NCBI RefSeq assembly: GCF_020906515.1
Contig: NC_085853.1
Coordinates: forward strand, 62,001-126,000
Origin: Vanrija pseudolonga
Lineage: Eukaryota; Basidiomycota; Tremellomycetes; Trichosporonales; Trichosporonaceae
Direction of reading: 5' to 3'
DNA length: 64,000 nt
Numbering within the stretch: position 1 is the first letter of the stretch; every line of letters starts with the position of its first letter. The notes under the pieces were generated by a model, which saw only the letters and a list, made by a program, of their open reading frames with translations, was not told the origin of the DNA and ran no database searches. The position numbers and the translations under genes were made by a program. Of this stretch, positions 45,276-55,677 are shown one piece after another.

Positions 45276-47658
45276 ATGAGGCTCTCAACACTCGCGCTCG
45301 GCGCGCTCGCCACGCTGCCTCTAGCCCTCGCCGGGGAGAAGGTAGTCGACACCAAGCACCGCCCGACATGGTGCTTCAGCGCGTGCGACGACACCCTCTC
45401 CCCCATTCACTTCACGGACAAGAACGACTCGCTAGGCTACTACCAGTCCAAGCTCGCATCTCCGCTGTACATCGCGTCCGTCGTCGGCTGCATGGAGACG
45501 TACTGCAAGGACCATGCGCTCGTGGGCTGGGACTACGTGCTCAACTATGCCAAGGAGCAGGGCGTCGAGGCGCCAGCCTACACCTCGCTGCTCAAGCTCC
45601 TCCCGCCCCTGTCGAGCATGGAGGTCATCGACACCGAAGTCGTCATGCACAACACGTCGAACATGTACGCGGCTCCCGTGCTGCCCAACCAGGTCAACTT
45701 TGACCATGGGAGGGACACCGAGGTGAGTATGGCGTGGCGCGGGCAAGTGGCACTCGTCCACCCTCTCCTCGCCAATGTAAATCCACCGCTGACACGCCCA
45801 GTGGACATGGGATGACGAAATGATCATGCACCATGCTTTCGGCTGGGCCCTGTGGCTCCTCCTAGGCCTGATGGTCATTGTCGGAGTCGCGAACCGTCTC
45901 CTCACAGCGTACGTGGCACACAAGCACCGCAACAGCGTCGACGCGGAGTCCGCCGGCGCGTCAAGCTCCAAGGCCACAGGCCTGACCCGCGCGTACACTT
46001 GGTACCGCGGCAACGTGTCCACGCCCGCGCTGCTCGGGTACCGCCACCTCCAGCCGTGGGGGTGGGTGTCCATCCCTACCCGCCTCCAGGCGATCGCGAT
46101 TGCATTCTACGTCATCCTCAACCTCATCTTCACGCTCGTCGGGTACCATGTCTTCCCGGAGAACATGTACTACTCCGAGTACCCGACCAGCTTCCAGCTG
46201 TGGCGCTACGTCGCCGACCGCACGGGCATCATGGCGTTCTACAACCTGCCTCTGCTGTGGATGCTGGCCGGCCGCAACGACTTCCTGATCTGGCTCACGG
46301 GCTGGACTTACCGTGAGTGGCCCGGCGACGACAACAACTAACCCCCAGAATCCTGCAACATCTTCCACCGGTGGGCCGCCCGCGTCGCCGTCGTCCAGTC
46401 CATCATCCACTCGGCAGCGTACACCTGGCTCGAGCGCGACGACCCGTACTCGGAGCTCTGGGCGCAGGAGTACTGGCGCACCGGCGTCATCGCGACGGTC
46501 GCCATGTGCGTCCTCCTCCCGCTGTCGCTCAAGCCGATCCGGGACAAGGTGTACGAGGTCTTCCTCATCCTGCACATCTGCCTCGCAGTTGTCGTGCTCG
46601 TCATGCTGTGGTACCACGTCAAGATCTTTGACGGGTCGTACAACCCCTGGCTGTACGCGTGTATCGGCGTGTGGGCGTTCGACCGCCTCCTCCGTGTCGG
46701 CCGCATCGCCGTGCTCTCCTTCCGCACCCTCGGCCAGCAGAACACTGTTGCAACGATGACGGGTGGGCCCGAGGGCCTCGTCCGCATGAGCGTCAACTCG
46801 TCGGTGCGGCTGCACCCCAAGCCTGGCAGCTACTACTTCCTCTACTCGCCGCGCTCGATCAAGCCGTGGGAGAACCACCCGTTCACCCTCGGCTCGTGGG
46901 AGCAGACCGAGGCCGGCACGACGCTGCACTTCCTCTTCGCGCCCCAGGCCGGCTGGACGCGCAGCATCCAGAAACGTATCGCCAAGGTCAGCGACGGCGT
47001 GGCCCCCTCCACCTCCATGCGCGTGCTTCTTGAAGGACCCTACGGGCACGACCACCCGGTCACGTCTTACGAGAACATTCTCCTCATCGCCGGCGGCTCG
47101 GGCATCACCGCGATCCTGCCGTACGTGTTTGCGCTGCAGAACGAGTCTGGCCCACGCCATGCCCGCCACGTCACGGTTGTGTGGGTGGTCCGCAACGCGC
47201 ACTACGCTGCCGACGTGCTCGCGCGCGAGCTCGCACCAAAGCACACGCATGGCATCGATATCCAGGTCCATGTTTCTCGCGAAGAGGGCGCCACGGCGTC
47301 CGACGTGATTGACGAGCTGCCGACCGATGTCGCCGCCGAGGTGGAGAGCGACGACGGCAGCAGCTCCAGCCCGCAGGAGAGCCCGGTGCACGAGAAGCCC
47401 GAGGGCGGCAAGGAGCGCGACAGCGACAGCGACGGCGAGGGACACTTGCGTATCCGCTCCGGACGGCCAGTGATGGACACGCTTGTCGGCCGCTCCGTCT
47501 CGCAGCTTATCGGTGCTGAGCGCCTCGCCGTGCTCGGCTGTGGACCGGCCGGTATGATGGACGACCTGCGCCGCGCAGTGTCGACGCGGTACGGCTCCGG
47601 CGAGGGCCAGGTCAGCGGGTCGACAATCGAGTACTTTGAGGAGGCGTTCATGTGGTAA
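45276..47658 (+). CDS. Ferric/cupric reductase transmembrane component (FRE family)
   Basis: Exons 45276–45722, 45802–46312 and 46349–47658 join in phase to about 755 residues. The start MRLSTLALGALATLPLALA is a clear signal peptide. An extracellular domain of about 130 residues with several cysteines follows. The ferric-reductase membrane domain has heme-type histidines in HHAFGWAL, IFHRWAAR…HSAAY and LHICLAVVVLVMLWYH. The cytosolic part has the FAD motif HPFTLGS, GPYGHD, the NADPH-binding GGSGITAILPYV and the terminal LGCGPAGM, ending in FEEAFMW. It reduces Fe3+ or Cu2+ at the plasma membrane for uptake. The NADPH lobe contains an extra acidic/Ser-rich loop of about 45 residues (around residues 646–692). 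No iron-regulatory motif could be assigned. Confidence 0.93.
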
Positions 47659-47872
47659 AATCAGTACTGTAGTTGGTACATAGATATGAGTAATCATGGC
47701 ATGCTGTATGAGACGAGGTGAGGTGGCCAGTGGACGAGATGGTGGACGGCCGCGGCTTGGTTGTTATCGATGCTGTTGTTGTTGTTGTTGTGTGACTCTG
47801 CGTCATGTAGTGTGCCTCGCCCTCGTCGTGTCCCTGCGCACCGCATGCCGCGTTAGAGTTGAGTGACAGCGC

Positions 47873-48628
47873 GTGCACCTGGAAGGAAGCGGCGGCGGCC
47901 GCGGTTTGTTCCAAGTACTCCACGGCATATTCCAGTGTGAGTGCCGTTCTCGTTCAGCTTCAACCGCCACTTACACAACGCCAGCTGACCTCCATGTCGT
48001 CAAGAAGCTTCTGACCAGCATCATCGTCTGCATTACAGACTCCTCCGGCACCATCCAAGGTCAGGGCCTCCTCGTTTTCCCCGGCCGTGTCGCGCTCGAA
48101 ACGATTTCCCTTCCAACCCGTGAACGGCTTCGAACCAAGGCGTACGCGGGGATGGATGCTCCCACTGTCTGCCTCCTACCGACGTACATCGCCCAAAGCC
48201 CCCGTATGGAGTGGCTCCGCCGCCTTATCAACTCGATCCGTCTCTTTTCAGCCCCAAGGTGGCAGGGCAACCCATTTTCGGACGACAGCACCATCGGTCA
48301 GACAGTGGACGCCCTCCGGCGCTTTGTTAAAGCGACACTCCAGATCATTCGCCAAGGTATCGACCGGTACGACCCCCTGTGGAAGGTTGGGGTTCTTATT
48401 CAATCAATGGAGCACGACCCGATCGTCGGCAAGGACTTTATGCCAGCTCGACTGTTGGCGTGCTACATCGATCCGCAGGGAAGGCTCGATTACGAGCTTG
48501 CCACTCTGGGCAATGTCAAGGCTCTACTCCTCGACGACGCCTCGTACATCGTGTCTGCTGAGGAGCTCCTCACAGGGCACACTGCCCCTTATCGCCTACT
48601 GGACCACCGCATCCTTCCCTCCTCGTAA
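47873..48628 (+). CDS. Uncharacterised protein, start unresolved
   Basis: A long open frame runs to the TAA at 48626–48628. A typical intron is probable at 47937–47984 (GTGAGTGCC…ACAACGCCAG), also a multiple of three. The coding character is clear from about 47985: ADLHVVKKLL, TIQGQGLLVFPG, MDAPTVCLLPTYI, MEWLRRLINSIRLF and WKVGVLIQSMEHDPIVGKDF. No ATG begins the frame upstream of the intron, so the true start may be at 48152 or in an undetected first exon. I recognise no domain. Codon use is less C/G-biased than in neighbouring genes, suggesting a young, weakly expressed or foreign gene. It lies in the gene-poor 48–52 kb stretch. Confidence 0.45.
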   Translation: MHLEGSGGGRGLFQVLHGIFQCECRSRSASTATYTTPADLHVVKKLLTSIIVCITDSSGTIQGQGLLVFPGRVALETISLPTRERLRTKAYAGMDAPTVCLLPTYIAQSPRMEWLRRLINSIRLFSAPRWQGNPFSDDSTIGQTVDALRRFVKATLQIIRQGIDRYDPLWKVGVLIQSMEHDPIVGKDFMPARLLACYIDPQGRLDYELATLGNVKALLLDDASYIVSAEELLTGHTAPYRLLDHRILPSS

Positions 48629-49000
48629 TGCCTGCCGTGTGCCAGAAATGGTGAAGCCACCCCCAATGAGTTGCACAGTACATACAGTGATTAGTGACAA
48701 TGATGAAACAATGCAGCTCGTGTTCAATACAAGCACGTTGAAACTTCAGGTCATGGGGGCACGGGGAAAGAACTGCCAGTTCTGTTGATCGCGGAGCACC
48801 TAACCTGGAGGGCAAGATGGACCGCGGGGTTGACCCAACCGACACACTGCAGCAACTTCAATGACCGACAACTCTCTCACAAGACTCCAGTATCTGGTCA
48901 AATCAGCATGCAAAAGAGTGGCCCCCGTTCCCCCAGCCCCCGCTCTCTTGCATAGAGTGTAGGGGGCTACCAAGCATCGCCACAACTCCCGCCGTCAAGC

Positions 49001-49046
49001 GCCCAGAGGGTTATCCTCCTGGGCGGCCACCCGCGCCGTGCGGGTG
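49001..49046. other. Two adjacent stable hairpins
   Basis: GCCCAG-AGG-GTTAT-CCT-C-CTGGGC (49001–49024) forms a 9-bp stem with one bulge. CACCCGC-GCCGT-GCGGGTG (49028–49046) forms a perfect 7-bp stem. They may be part of an RNA or of a small repeat. The function is unknown. Confidence 0.45.
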
Positions 49047-49080
49047 CAACCATGTCTGACGGTCAGGTCGATGAGTTTTG

Positions 49081-49138
49081 GCGACACCTGGGCTCGAACA
49101 CCGCCCACCGGGAAATTAGCGTGCTAAGCTAAGATCGC
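49081..49138 (-). other. tRNA-like remnant or SINE-type Pol III promoter
   Basis: On the minus strand TTAGCTTAGCAC resembles an A box and GTTCGAGCC, about 30 nt downstream, matches the B box. The flanks do not pair as acceptor or T stems, so a working tRNA is not supported. It could be a decayed tRNA or a tRNA-derived element. Confidence 0.25.
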
Positions 49139-49467
49139 GGTGTGTTGCCCGTTTGGCGAGTGCTCGAGTCAGAGGAACGAGGTGCTGGGTGGGCGCGGGG
49201 GAGAGGTTATGACGGCTGACGACGTATGAGACAAGTCAGTCGCGATCTTGCCCTGAGGCACGTGGTTTTTCTTTGCGGCGTGCAGTGGCCATGACAATGC
49301 AGAGCCGTGTGGTATGTGCGCCTGGTGCCCTTCTCGGGCTCCATACCTGCCATGCCCTCGCCACACTTGTCCTTGGTCCATACAAGTGTCCTTTGTAATG
49401 TCATGACATTCCCGCGGCGCAGACTACGTGTGGTGTGGGGTCCGGTAAATGTACAACATGTGACTAA

Positions 49468-51190
49468 TCAAATGTCCAGAGTTCGACTGCCGGCGTGCCA
49501 ATCCCCCTTCAAGTTGACCGGCTCGTAGCGCGTCTTGAGATTGGCCTGGATACCGGCCTTGATGTACTCTTCGACATTGTCCTCAATCGGGACACGGTGC
49601 TTATGGTAGTACTCGCGCAGCTGCCAATCCGACCAGCTCCAAAGCCGGTGCCGCGAGCCATGTTCAGCCTGCGGTGCATTAGTGCCACTCGCCACATCTG
49701 TCCTCACCCTGGCATTGGCCCAAAATGAGTCTTTGTCTGGTGTCGGGGTTTTGCGGTCTTGCCCGCTGCAACGCGTCTTGGGTCCCAGCCCAATCTGCGA
49801 GAGGCGACGATTTGCTGCAATAATGCGGCAGAAGAGGTCGATCTCGGGCGACGACCATGCGCGCTGGTTGGAGCTGGTATTGCGACGCAGCGGCTGCTGT
49901 GTTCTATATATCAATCAGCTTTTTGGTCCTGGGTAATAATATCAACTCACGGTGCTACGGTGCCGCTCTTGGCGAGCGGCTTCACCACGGCCAACGAGGT
50001 CGCTCCAAACTTCTGTGGGTGTGTTTAGCTAGGAGTATGCAAGGGGACTTACCTTGCCCATGTCTGTCCCGTCGGCAGCCTCGGCCTCGGTCTGCAGCCG
50101 AGTGTTTATCCCCTCCTGGACGCAGCTGTCCACCAGCGAAGCCCAAGTCTCGCCGCCCCGCTCGTACCGCTTAGCCCAAGAAGAGGCGGTGTAGTTTTCG
50201 AGCAGGGGCCCCATGAGGGTGTTTGACGCCTGAGGTGGGTGGTGAGTAACCTGTATTGTCTCCTGTAACATGTTCCTCGGTATCTCACCATAATCCTCTC
50301 CCAAGACTCGAGTTGCCAGGGGGCCCAAGTAGTCTTGGTCGCTCGGGCACCTTGCAACTTGGTGTCGTGTGGCCCCAACGCCGCAATCAACCTAACTGCA
50401 AAGTCGTCCTCGTTTGGGGTGAACCTGTGTGTATGGTCAGCTCCCTCGGGCCGACGTGGTGGGCTACCTACGACCGTTTTACTCACTCTGCCTTCATACG
50501 GCGTTTGTACCTGTCAAGTTAGCAAACCCACATCGGTACAGGTTGAACATACGCTGGCTCCTCGTTAACGTCAGAGTCCTCGTCCTCCTTCCCATGGCAT
50601 AAAGCGTGGTTGGATTGCAGCTCTCGAAGAGGCGTCCCAGTAGAGGAAGCATCAACGATGCCGGCCCACTCGAAGCGCTGCTCCATCTGCCTCTTGCTGA
50701 TCGTTTGGCGCTCAGTCCTCAGCGACGCGTCGATCTGGCTGTCCTTCGTGGCCTTGATCTCGGGGATGAGAGCCTCAAGACTGCAGCCAACGACAACCTC
50801 ATGGAACCCTCCACCGCACGCATAACCTGAGGGTCAGTTGGTATTTTGAGGGTAGCCTCACCTCCTTCAAGTCCAACCCTTCCTCGCGCTCCTCCTTTGT
50901 CCTCAAGTTGTGGTCGATGCCACCGAGAACGTATTCCTCGACGTGCTCGTCGAGGGCGGGGCGTAACGCCGGCAGTGTGCGGTCCAGGTACCGACGGTGT
51001 GGGAACGGAGCCGAGGCCATGACTCCCCGTAGTCGGCATAAGATCTGTGAGCAACCCATACATTGCACAGAGAACTCAGGCCTACGACTAGGTCACGCCA
51101 GGGCCCTTTGACCTTGAGCGAGTCGTCGTTCCCACGTGTGCGTTCATAGGCGATAACCCTGCAAGCAAGGTCCCCCTGCTCATCTTCCAC
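49468..51190 (-). CDS. Unfamiliar protein with three tandem copies of a ~100-residue repeat
   Basis: Nine exons can be placed: 51190–51086, 51044–50862, 50826–50553, 50510–50487, 50424–50289, 50229–50053, 50012–49951, 49903–49708, 49668–49468. From 50824 on all junctions keep phase. Three blocks share an entry like FTPNEDDFAVRLIAAL / WSSPEIDLFCRIIAAN / VEDEQGDLACRVIAY and an exit like VEEYIKAGIQANLKTR / VEEYVLGGIDHNLRTK / VDSCVQEGINTRLQT. The entry recalls Myb/SANT helices, but I do not recognise the family. Exons 2 and 3 do not join in phase with the best splice sites. So repeat 1 may belong to a separate gene (a start at 50686 is possible), or there is a frameshift. No ATG was found for the first exon. 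Function unknown; DNA binding is a guess. Confidence 0.5.
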
Positions 51191-52201
51191 GAGATTGTGG
51201 TGGCCACTGGCCCCGTGTCACCTACTTCGGGCGACAAGAAAGTGGCCCGTTCCCAAGTGAGGGGTTAAGTTCCACCTCTCATCCGTGATGATCGATGCTT
51301 GCTGAGGGTACGTGGAGTACGGCAAGGTGCGTTGGATTCAGTTTGGCGAGGGGTGTTGGATGAATGAGGGAAGGGAAGGAGGACGAAGACGAAAATATGG
51401 GGAGCGGGTTGGGTAGTTAAGCATGTAACGAGCATCAGTGAGGCCGACAGAAGGGCGCACGGACCGGCAGAGGGCGTAGGGCGCATAGAATGTCAACGCC
51501 CAGCGACACCCCAGCGCTCATCCTGGCCCAGCGTCACACGCCGGCACGCCGGCGTACATGAGCCGCAGCACTCCACTACTACTCACCACATTGTAAACTC
51601 TTGGGCCGAGGGGTGAACGTCATGGCAGGCGTTGATGAGTGTGTCCGTGTGGCGAGGGCTAGGTGAAGGAGGTCGACTGATTGACTGTTGGAAGGGTATA
51701 GGCGAGAAGCACGGTGGGAGGAAGACGACGGACCTGGGGTGATGTGGCTGAGCGAGGTAGGGTAGGAACCAAGGCAGGCAGCCCAGTGATACGTGGCAAC
51801 CTTGAACCGACTGGTTGGCTTGGGGCTGGTAGTCGGGTAGTAACGAGAGATAAGCTTGCTGCTTAAGGAAGGGGTGTGGACGAGTGGGTAGTCATCGTGT
51901 CAGACGGAAAGGAGAGTGAGGGGATGCGTTCTACGCTTGTATGCTCGTCTATCGTGGGCGATGGGTCTGGCCGAAAAGCATGAGTGGGTTTCGTCAAAAC
52001 AAATCCAACAAGGAGTGAATTCAAAAGTGGAGGTCAGGGTAATAGAGGTCAGGGTCGAGGATTAGCGGAAGCAAATTGAAAATGACGCCACAAGTGGCAC
52101 TGTGGCACCACAATCCAACCGACAGAGTCTCCTCTCCTTCTCGATCTCTACATCGATTTTACGGTGCATCCAGCTGCCTTTCTAAGTTCCCAGAGGCGTG
52201 C
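51191..52201. other. Gene-poor stretch, less GC-rich
   Basis: 1 kb without a coding frame of any length, with a visibly lower GC content and purine-rich GAGGTAGGG-type tracts around 51600–51800. Nothing was identified. Confidence 0.5.
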
Positions 52202-54193
52202 TTAAAAAGTGAGAGAACTCAAATCGGCCCTGAGCCTAGAGTAGTCTTACGTAAGCGCGATTCAGCTATGCATGACTCACCAAGGATGCCCTCGACACGG
52301 CCGACGGCGGCAAGAGCGAAGTCCTGGTCCCAGAGGTACTTCTGTGTGGATGTCAGCCAAACTTGAACAGTTGCTTCCGCGATGACGTACCTGGGCGACA
52401 CGCTTAATGTCCTCCTCGGTAACGGCGTTGACGTAGCGCTCAATCTCCTTGGGGGTGTAGCGCTTGCCGGTGGTGATGATCTGACGGCCAATGTCCTCGG
52501 CGATGGCGGTCGAGCCGTCGAGGCCAAGGAGGAGCGAGGCCTTGAGCTGCTGCTTGGCGCGCTCAACCTCGGCGGTCTGGGGGCCGATGGACATGCGGGT
52601 CCACTCCTTGAAGGTGAAGTGGATGAGGTCGTCAAGGTTCATGAGGTTCTCCGAGACGAGGTAGATACCCCAGAGACCAGTGTCCGAGTACGAGGTGGAG
52701 AAGGACATGAACGAGTTGGCGAGGTTGTTGGAGGAGATGATGTGGCTGAGGCGCGAGCTGAGGAGCGACGAGGCACCGAGCGAGCGGTCCCAGTTGCCAA
52801 AGATGGACTGGAGAACGAGCATGGGCCAGTAGTCGGGCGACTTCCATCCGACACCCTCGACGGCAATGGCAATGTTGACAGTGTTCATGGTGTCGTCACG
52901 GATGCGGACCTCGGAACCGGTGAACTTGGTGGGCTCGTGGCTCGACTGGCCGAGGGGGATGGGGTTGGCCGAGACGGGGAGGTTGGCAAAGTTCTCCTCG
53001 GCGAGCTTGACGAGGGCGTCGTGCTCGATCGAACCGGCACCGACGAGGACAATGCGGTCGGCGGTGTAGTTCTTCTGGATGTACGAGGTGAGGTCACCCT
53101 TGTTGATCGAGTTGATGTGGTCCTTGGGGCCAAGGATGGTGTTGCCGAGGGCCTGGCCCTGGAAGGCAACGGCGTGGAGGTGGTCAAAGACGACCTCCTC
53201 GAGCTGCTTGTCAACCTCCTCCTGCTCGCGGAGGATGACGTCGCGCTCGCGCTCAATGGCCGACTCGTCGAGCTTCGAGTTCTGGAGAATGTCGGAAAGA
53301 ATGTTGACGGCGGCGGGGACGTCCTTGTCAAACGCCTTGGCGTAGTAGACGGTCTGCTCGCGCGAGGTGTAGGCGTTCAGGTGAGCGCCAAGGTTCTCGA
53401 CCTCGAGCTCGAGCTGCATCTGCGAGCGCGACTTGGTGCCCTTGAAGGCAAGGTGCTGGGGAGGTTGTCAGTGATAGTTCGGAGGTCGAGCGGCCTCTCC
53501 TAAAACTCCCGTGGCGTCGAGGCATCGTCGACCAGTCACAGGCCGTTGATGACAGCGTCGGGGTCGACAGTGGCGGCAGCGTGACAAGCACCTGCCACAC
53601 GCCGGAGCTGCCATGCAAAGCTCGGCGATCATGAGCCAGACCAGAGCATGCTGACAGCAGCAGCAGCCTGCACACCCGGCCCACGTCACGGCTGACCCGA
53701 CCCCAACACCCGACATCCGAAACCTCGAATCCACCCTCCGGATCTCTCTCCGCTCATCCTCCACGCCTCCGGGCTCCCTCTCAACCCCTGCATAAACCCA
53801 ATACCCACCTCGAGGAAGTGGGCGGTGCCGCTGGCGTTGCCGGCGTCGGCGCGCGAGCCGGCGTCGATCCAAAGACCAACAGTCGAGGTCGAGGCGCCGG
53901 GAATGGTCTCGGTCGAGATCGAGAGACCATTCGAGAGCACCGACGTCTTGGTGACGGGGTCGGCGGTCTTGACGGGCGTCGCGAGGGCGCGGGCAAGCGT
54001 CTGCGGCATGCATGTCAGCAGTGTTCATGTCCTCCGACGACGAGTCGGGCTCCGGAGCCTGGCCAATGAGAGCTGGGCCATTGTGCTCCATGCCGACGAC
54101 GTCGCTGTCGGAGTTGCGGTTGCTTTGACGCACCGGCTGGCGGAGCTGGACCGCGGGGCGGACGGCCCGGGAGAGGAGGCGGGCGGCGGACAT
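52202..54193 (-). CDS. MAS1: Mitochondrial processing peptidase beta subunit
   Basis: Exons 54193–54134, 54000–53809, 53455–52391, 52341–52281 and 52245–52202 join in phase to 473 residues, close to the roughly 460 of yeast beta-MPP. The N-terminus MSAARLLSRAVRPAVQLRQ is an Arg-rich mitochondrial presequence. The inverted zinc motif reads HFLE-H and is split by a 353-nt intron. ESAIERERDVILREQEEV supplies the distal glutamate region. The C-terminal M16 domain includes YYAKAF, AVEGVGW and SSRLSHIISSNNLANSF. The last exon of 14 residues (DYSRLRADLSSLTF with its split codon) matches the terminal DYNRI-type block of the family and confirms the end. With alpha-MPP it cleaves presequences in the matrix. 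The family call is very secure. Confidence 0.94.
53456..53808 (-). other. Long (353 nt) intron splitting the MPP zinc motif
   Basis: The donor is GTGGGTATTGGG and the acceptor CACTGACAACCTCCCCAG. It separates HFLE from the next H. It shows no similarity to the repeated element of the other two long introns. Confidence 0.8.
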
Positions 54194-54554
54194 GGCGGGA
54201 GAGGGGGGGGGGAGGGGTGTCTAGAGGATGATCTAGATTGTGTCGAAGAGTGAGATGGAGGCGCGGACTGCGTGCCCACGGCTGGCTGGCTGGCTGGCGA
54301 TGCCCAGGGAGCAGCAGAGACATCCAGAGCATCCGTACGCTGGCCAACTCGCTCTGCTGCCGGACAGGATCGGGCCAGGAGCTTTTAATCCCGTACGGTG
54401 AGGGCGGGATTTAGCCACATGTGGCACTTGGGACATTGCCTTCGACGCGTGGAATCAACACGTCACCGGTGGGATGCATTCAAGTGACAGCGACAACTCA
54501 TACATTGCATCGACAGCACGACAACTCCGGGGCACACTCCCCCCACCCTCCGCT
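54194..54554. promoter_or_regulatory. Divergent promoter between beta-MPP and YIP1
   Basis: 361 nt between two divergent housekeeping starts. No clear TATA box, in keeping with constitutive promoters. Confidence 0.45.
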
Positions 54555-55475
54555 ATGTTCAACCAAAACGCGTACCAGAGCTCGCCGTACGGCGCGCAGA
54601 CCGAGCCCCTCGCCTTCTTCCAGGGCGGGCCGTCGGCTTCCTCCAGCTCGAGCTACTACGGCCACGGCAGCCAGGGCCGGTCAGGCGTCGAAGGCAACCT
54701 CGGCGGCGGGGGGTACGCGACGGGCCAGATGTCGGGCTCGGGGCGGATAGGCGGCATGCTTGCGGGCGAGGGCAAGTGGTGGGAGGCGTTTGGCAGCGGC
54801 GGGCTCGAGGGCGAGCCGGGATTGATGGAGGGTGAGTGGCGCGGTCGCTGCGAGCTGGCGAAGCCAGCGAGCGAGCAAGCGCACGTCGCTGCTGGATCGA
54901 CAGAAGGAAGCGCCGCCTTGCTAACGTCCCAGAACTCGGCATCAACCCCTCCCATATCCTCCAAAAGTCGCTCACCGTCCTCAACCCCCTGCGCAAGGTC
55001 GACGCCAACATTATGGACGACGCCGACCTCGCAGGGCCGTTCGTCTTCTGCTTCGCCTTTGCCTTCATGCTGCTGCTGGTGAGCCGCGGCGTAAGGCTCT
55101 CCGCTAACGCGTCAGTCCGGACGGCCACAGTTCTCGTACATCTACGGCGTGGGCCTGCTGGGCACGATCGCAATCTACACGCTGCTCAACCTCATGTCGG
55201 AAACCGGCGTCGACGCATATCGCACCGCCTCGGTGCTCGGCTACTGCCTCCTGCCCATGGTCGGGCTCGGCGGGCTCGGCATCGCGGTGCGCAGCGACCA
55301 CATTATCGTCTACGCCCTGTCGATCATCTCCGTCGTGTGGTGCACCTACTCGGCCAGCTCGATCTTCGTCGCCGTCCTCCGGATGGACCACCAGCGTCTG
55401 CTTGTCGCCTACCCCGTCGGCCTGCTGTACGGCTGCTTTGCGCTCCTCAGCATTTTCCAGGTGGCGAAGAAGTAG
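54555..55475 (+). CDS. YIP1: YIP1/YIPF5-type Golgi membrane protein
   Basis: Exons 54555–54831, 54933–55078 and 55116–55475 join in phase to 260 residues. A cytosolic Gly/Ser/Tyr-rich N-terminus of about 90 residues ends in ELGINPSHILQKSLTVLNP, the conserved YIP1 entry. Five membrane segments follow: DDADLAGPFVFCFAFAFMLLL, then SGRPQFSYIYGVGLLGTIAIY, and the family block ASVLGYCLLPMVGLGGLG. Later come an SIISVVWCTYSASS segment and YPVGLLYGCFALLSIFQ. The protein binds Rab/Ypt GTPases and works in ER-to-Golgi vesicle formation. It shares a divergent promoter with beta-MPP and converges on the PDH gene, leaving only about 200 nt between stops. Confidence 0.92.
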
Positions 55476-55677
55476 ACGGGCGACGCAGCGCCGTAGACAC
55501 AGAGACTCAGCAGCCGTAGACACAGTAGCATGGATCGCATTTACGCATGGCTAACGCCGCCGCGCAGGGCCAAATGTGCATAGCAATGTGTCCGGCTTAA
55601 CAGCAGCGTCCTATACTGACGCCAGCTGCAAGTTTTAACCGTCTCCGTCTCTCTCTCGCCTATGATATCATGAGTGT

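Larger units (their letters stand above)
48629..49467. other. Intergenic region with hairpins and a tRNA-like Pol III signature
   Basis: No protein gene. It contains two adjacent hairpins (49001–49046) and a minus-strand stretch with A-box-like and B-box-like motifs (49081–49138), listed separately. Confidence 0.5.

Noticed and set aside
45961-47697. 578-residue minus-strand frame
   Set aside because: Shadow of the ferric reductase; full of HV/RR/DD combinations typical of reverse reading.
49081-49138. Functional tRNA gene on the minus strand
   Set aside because: A/B-box-like motifs exist, but the acceptor and T stems do not pair; kept only as a low-confidence remnant.
52382-53503. 373-residue plus-strand frame
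   Set aside because: Shadow of the beta-MPP central exon.
53456-53808. MPP long intron as another element copy
   Set aside because: None of the shared blocks is present.
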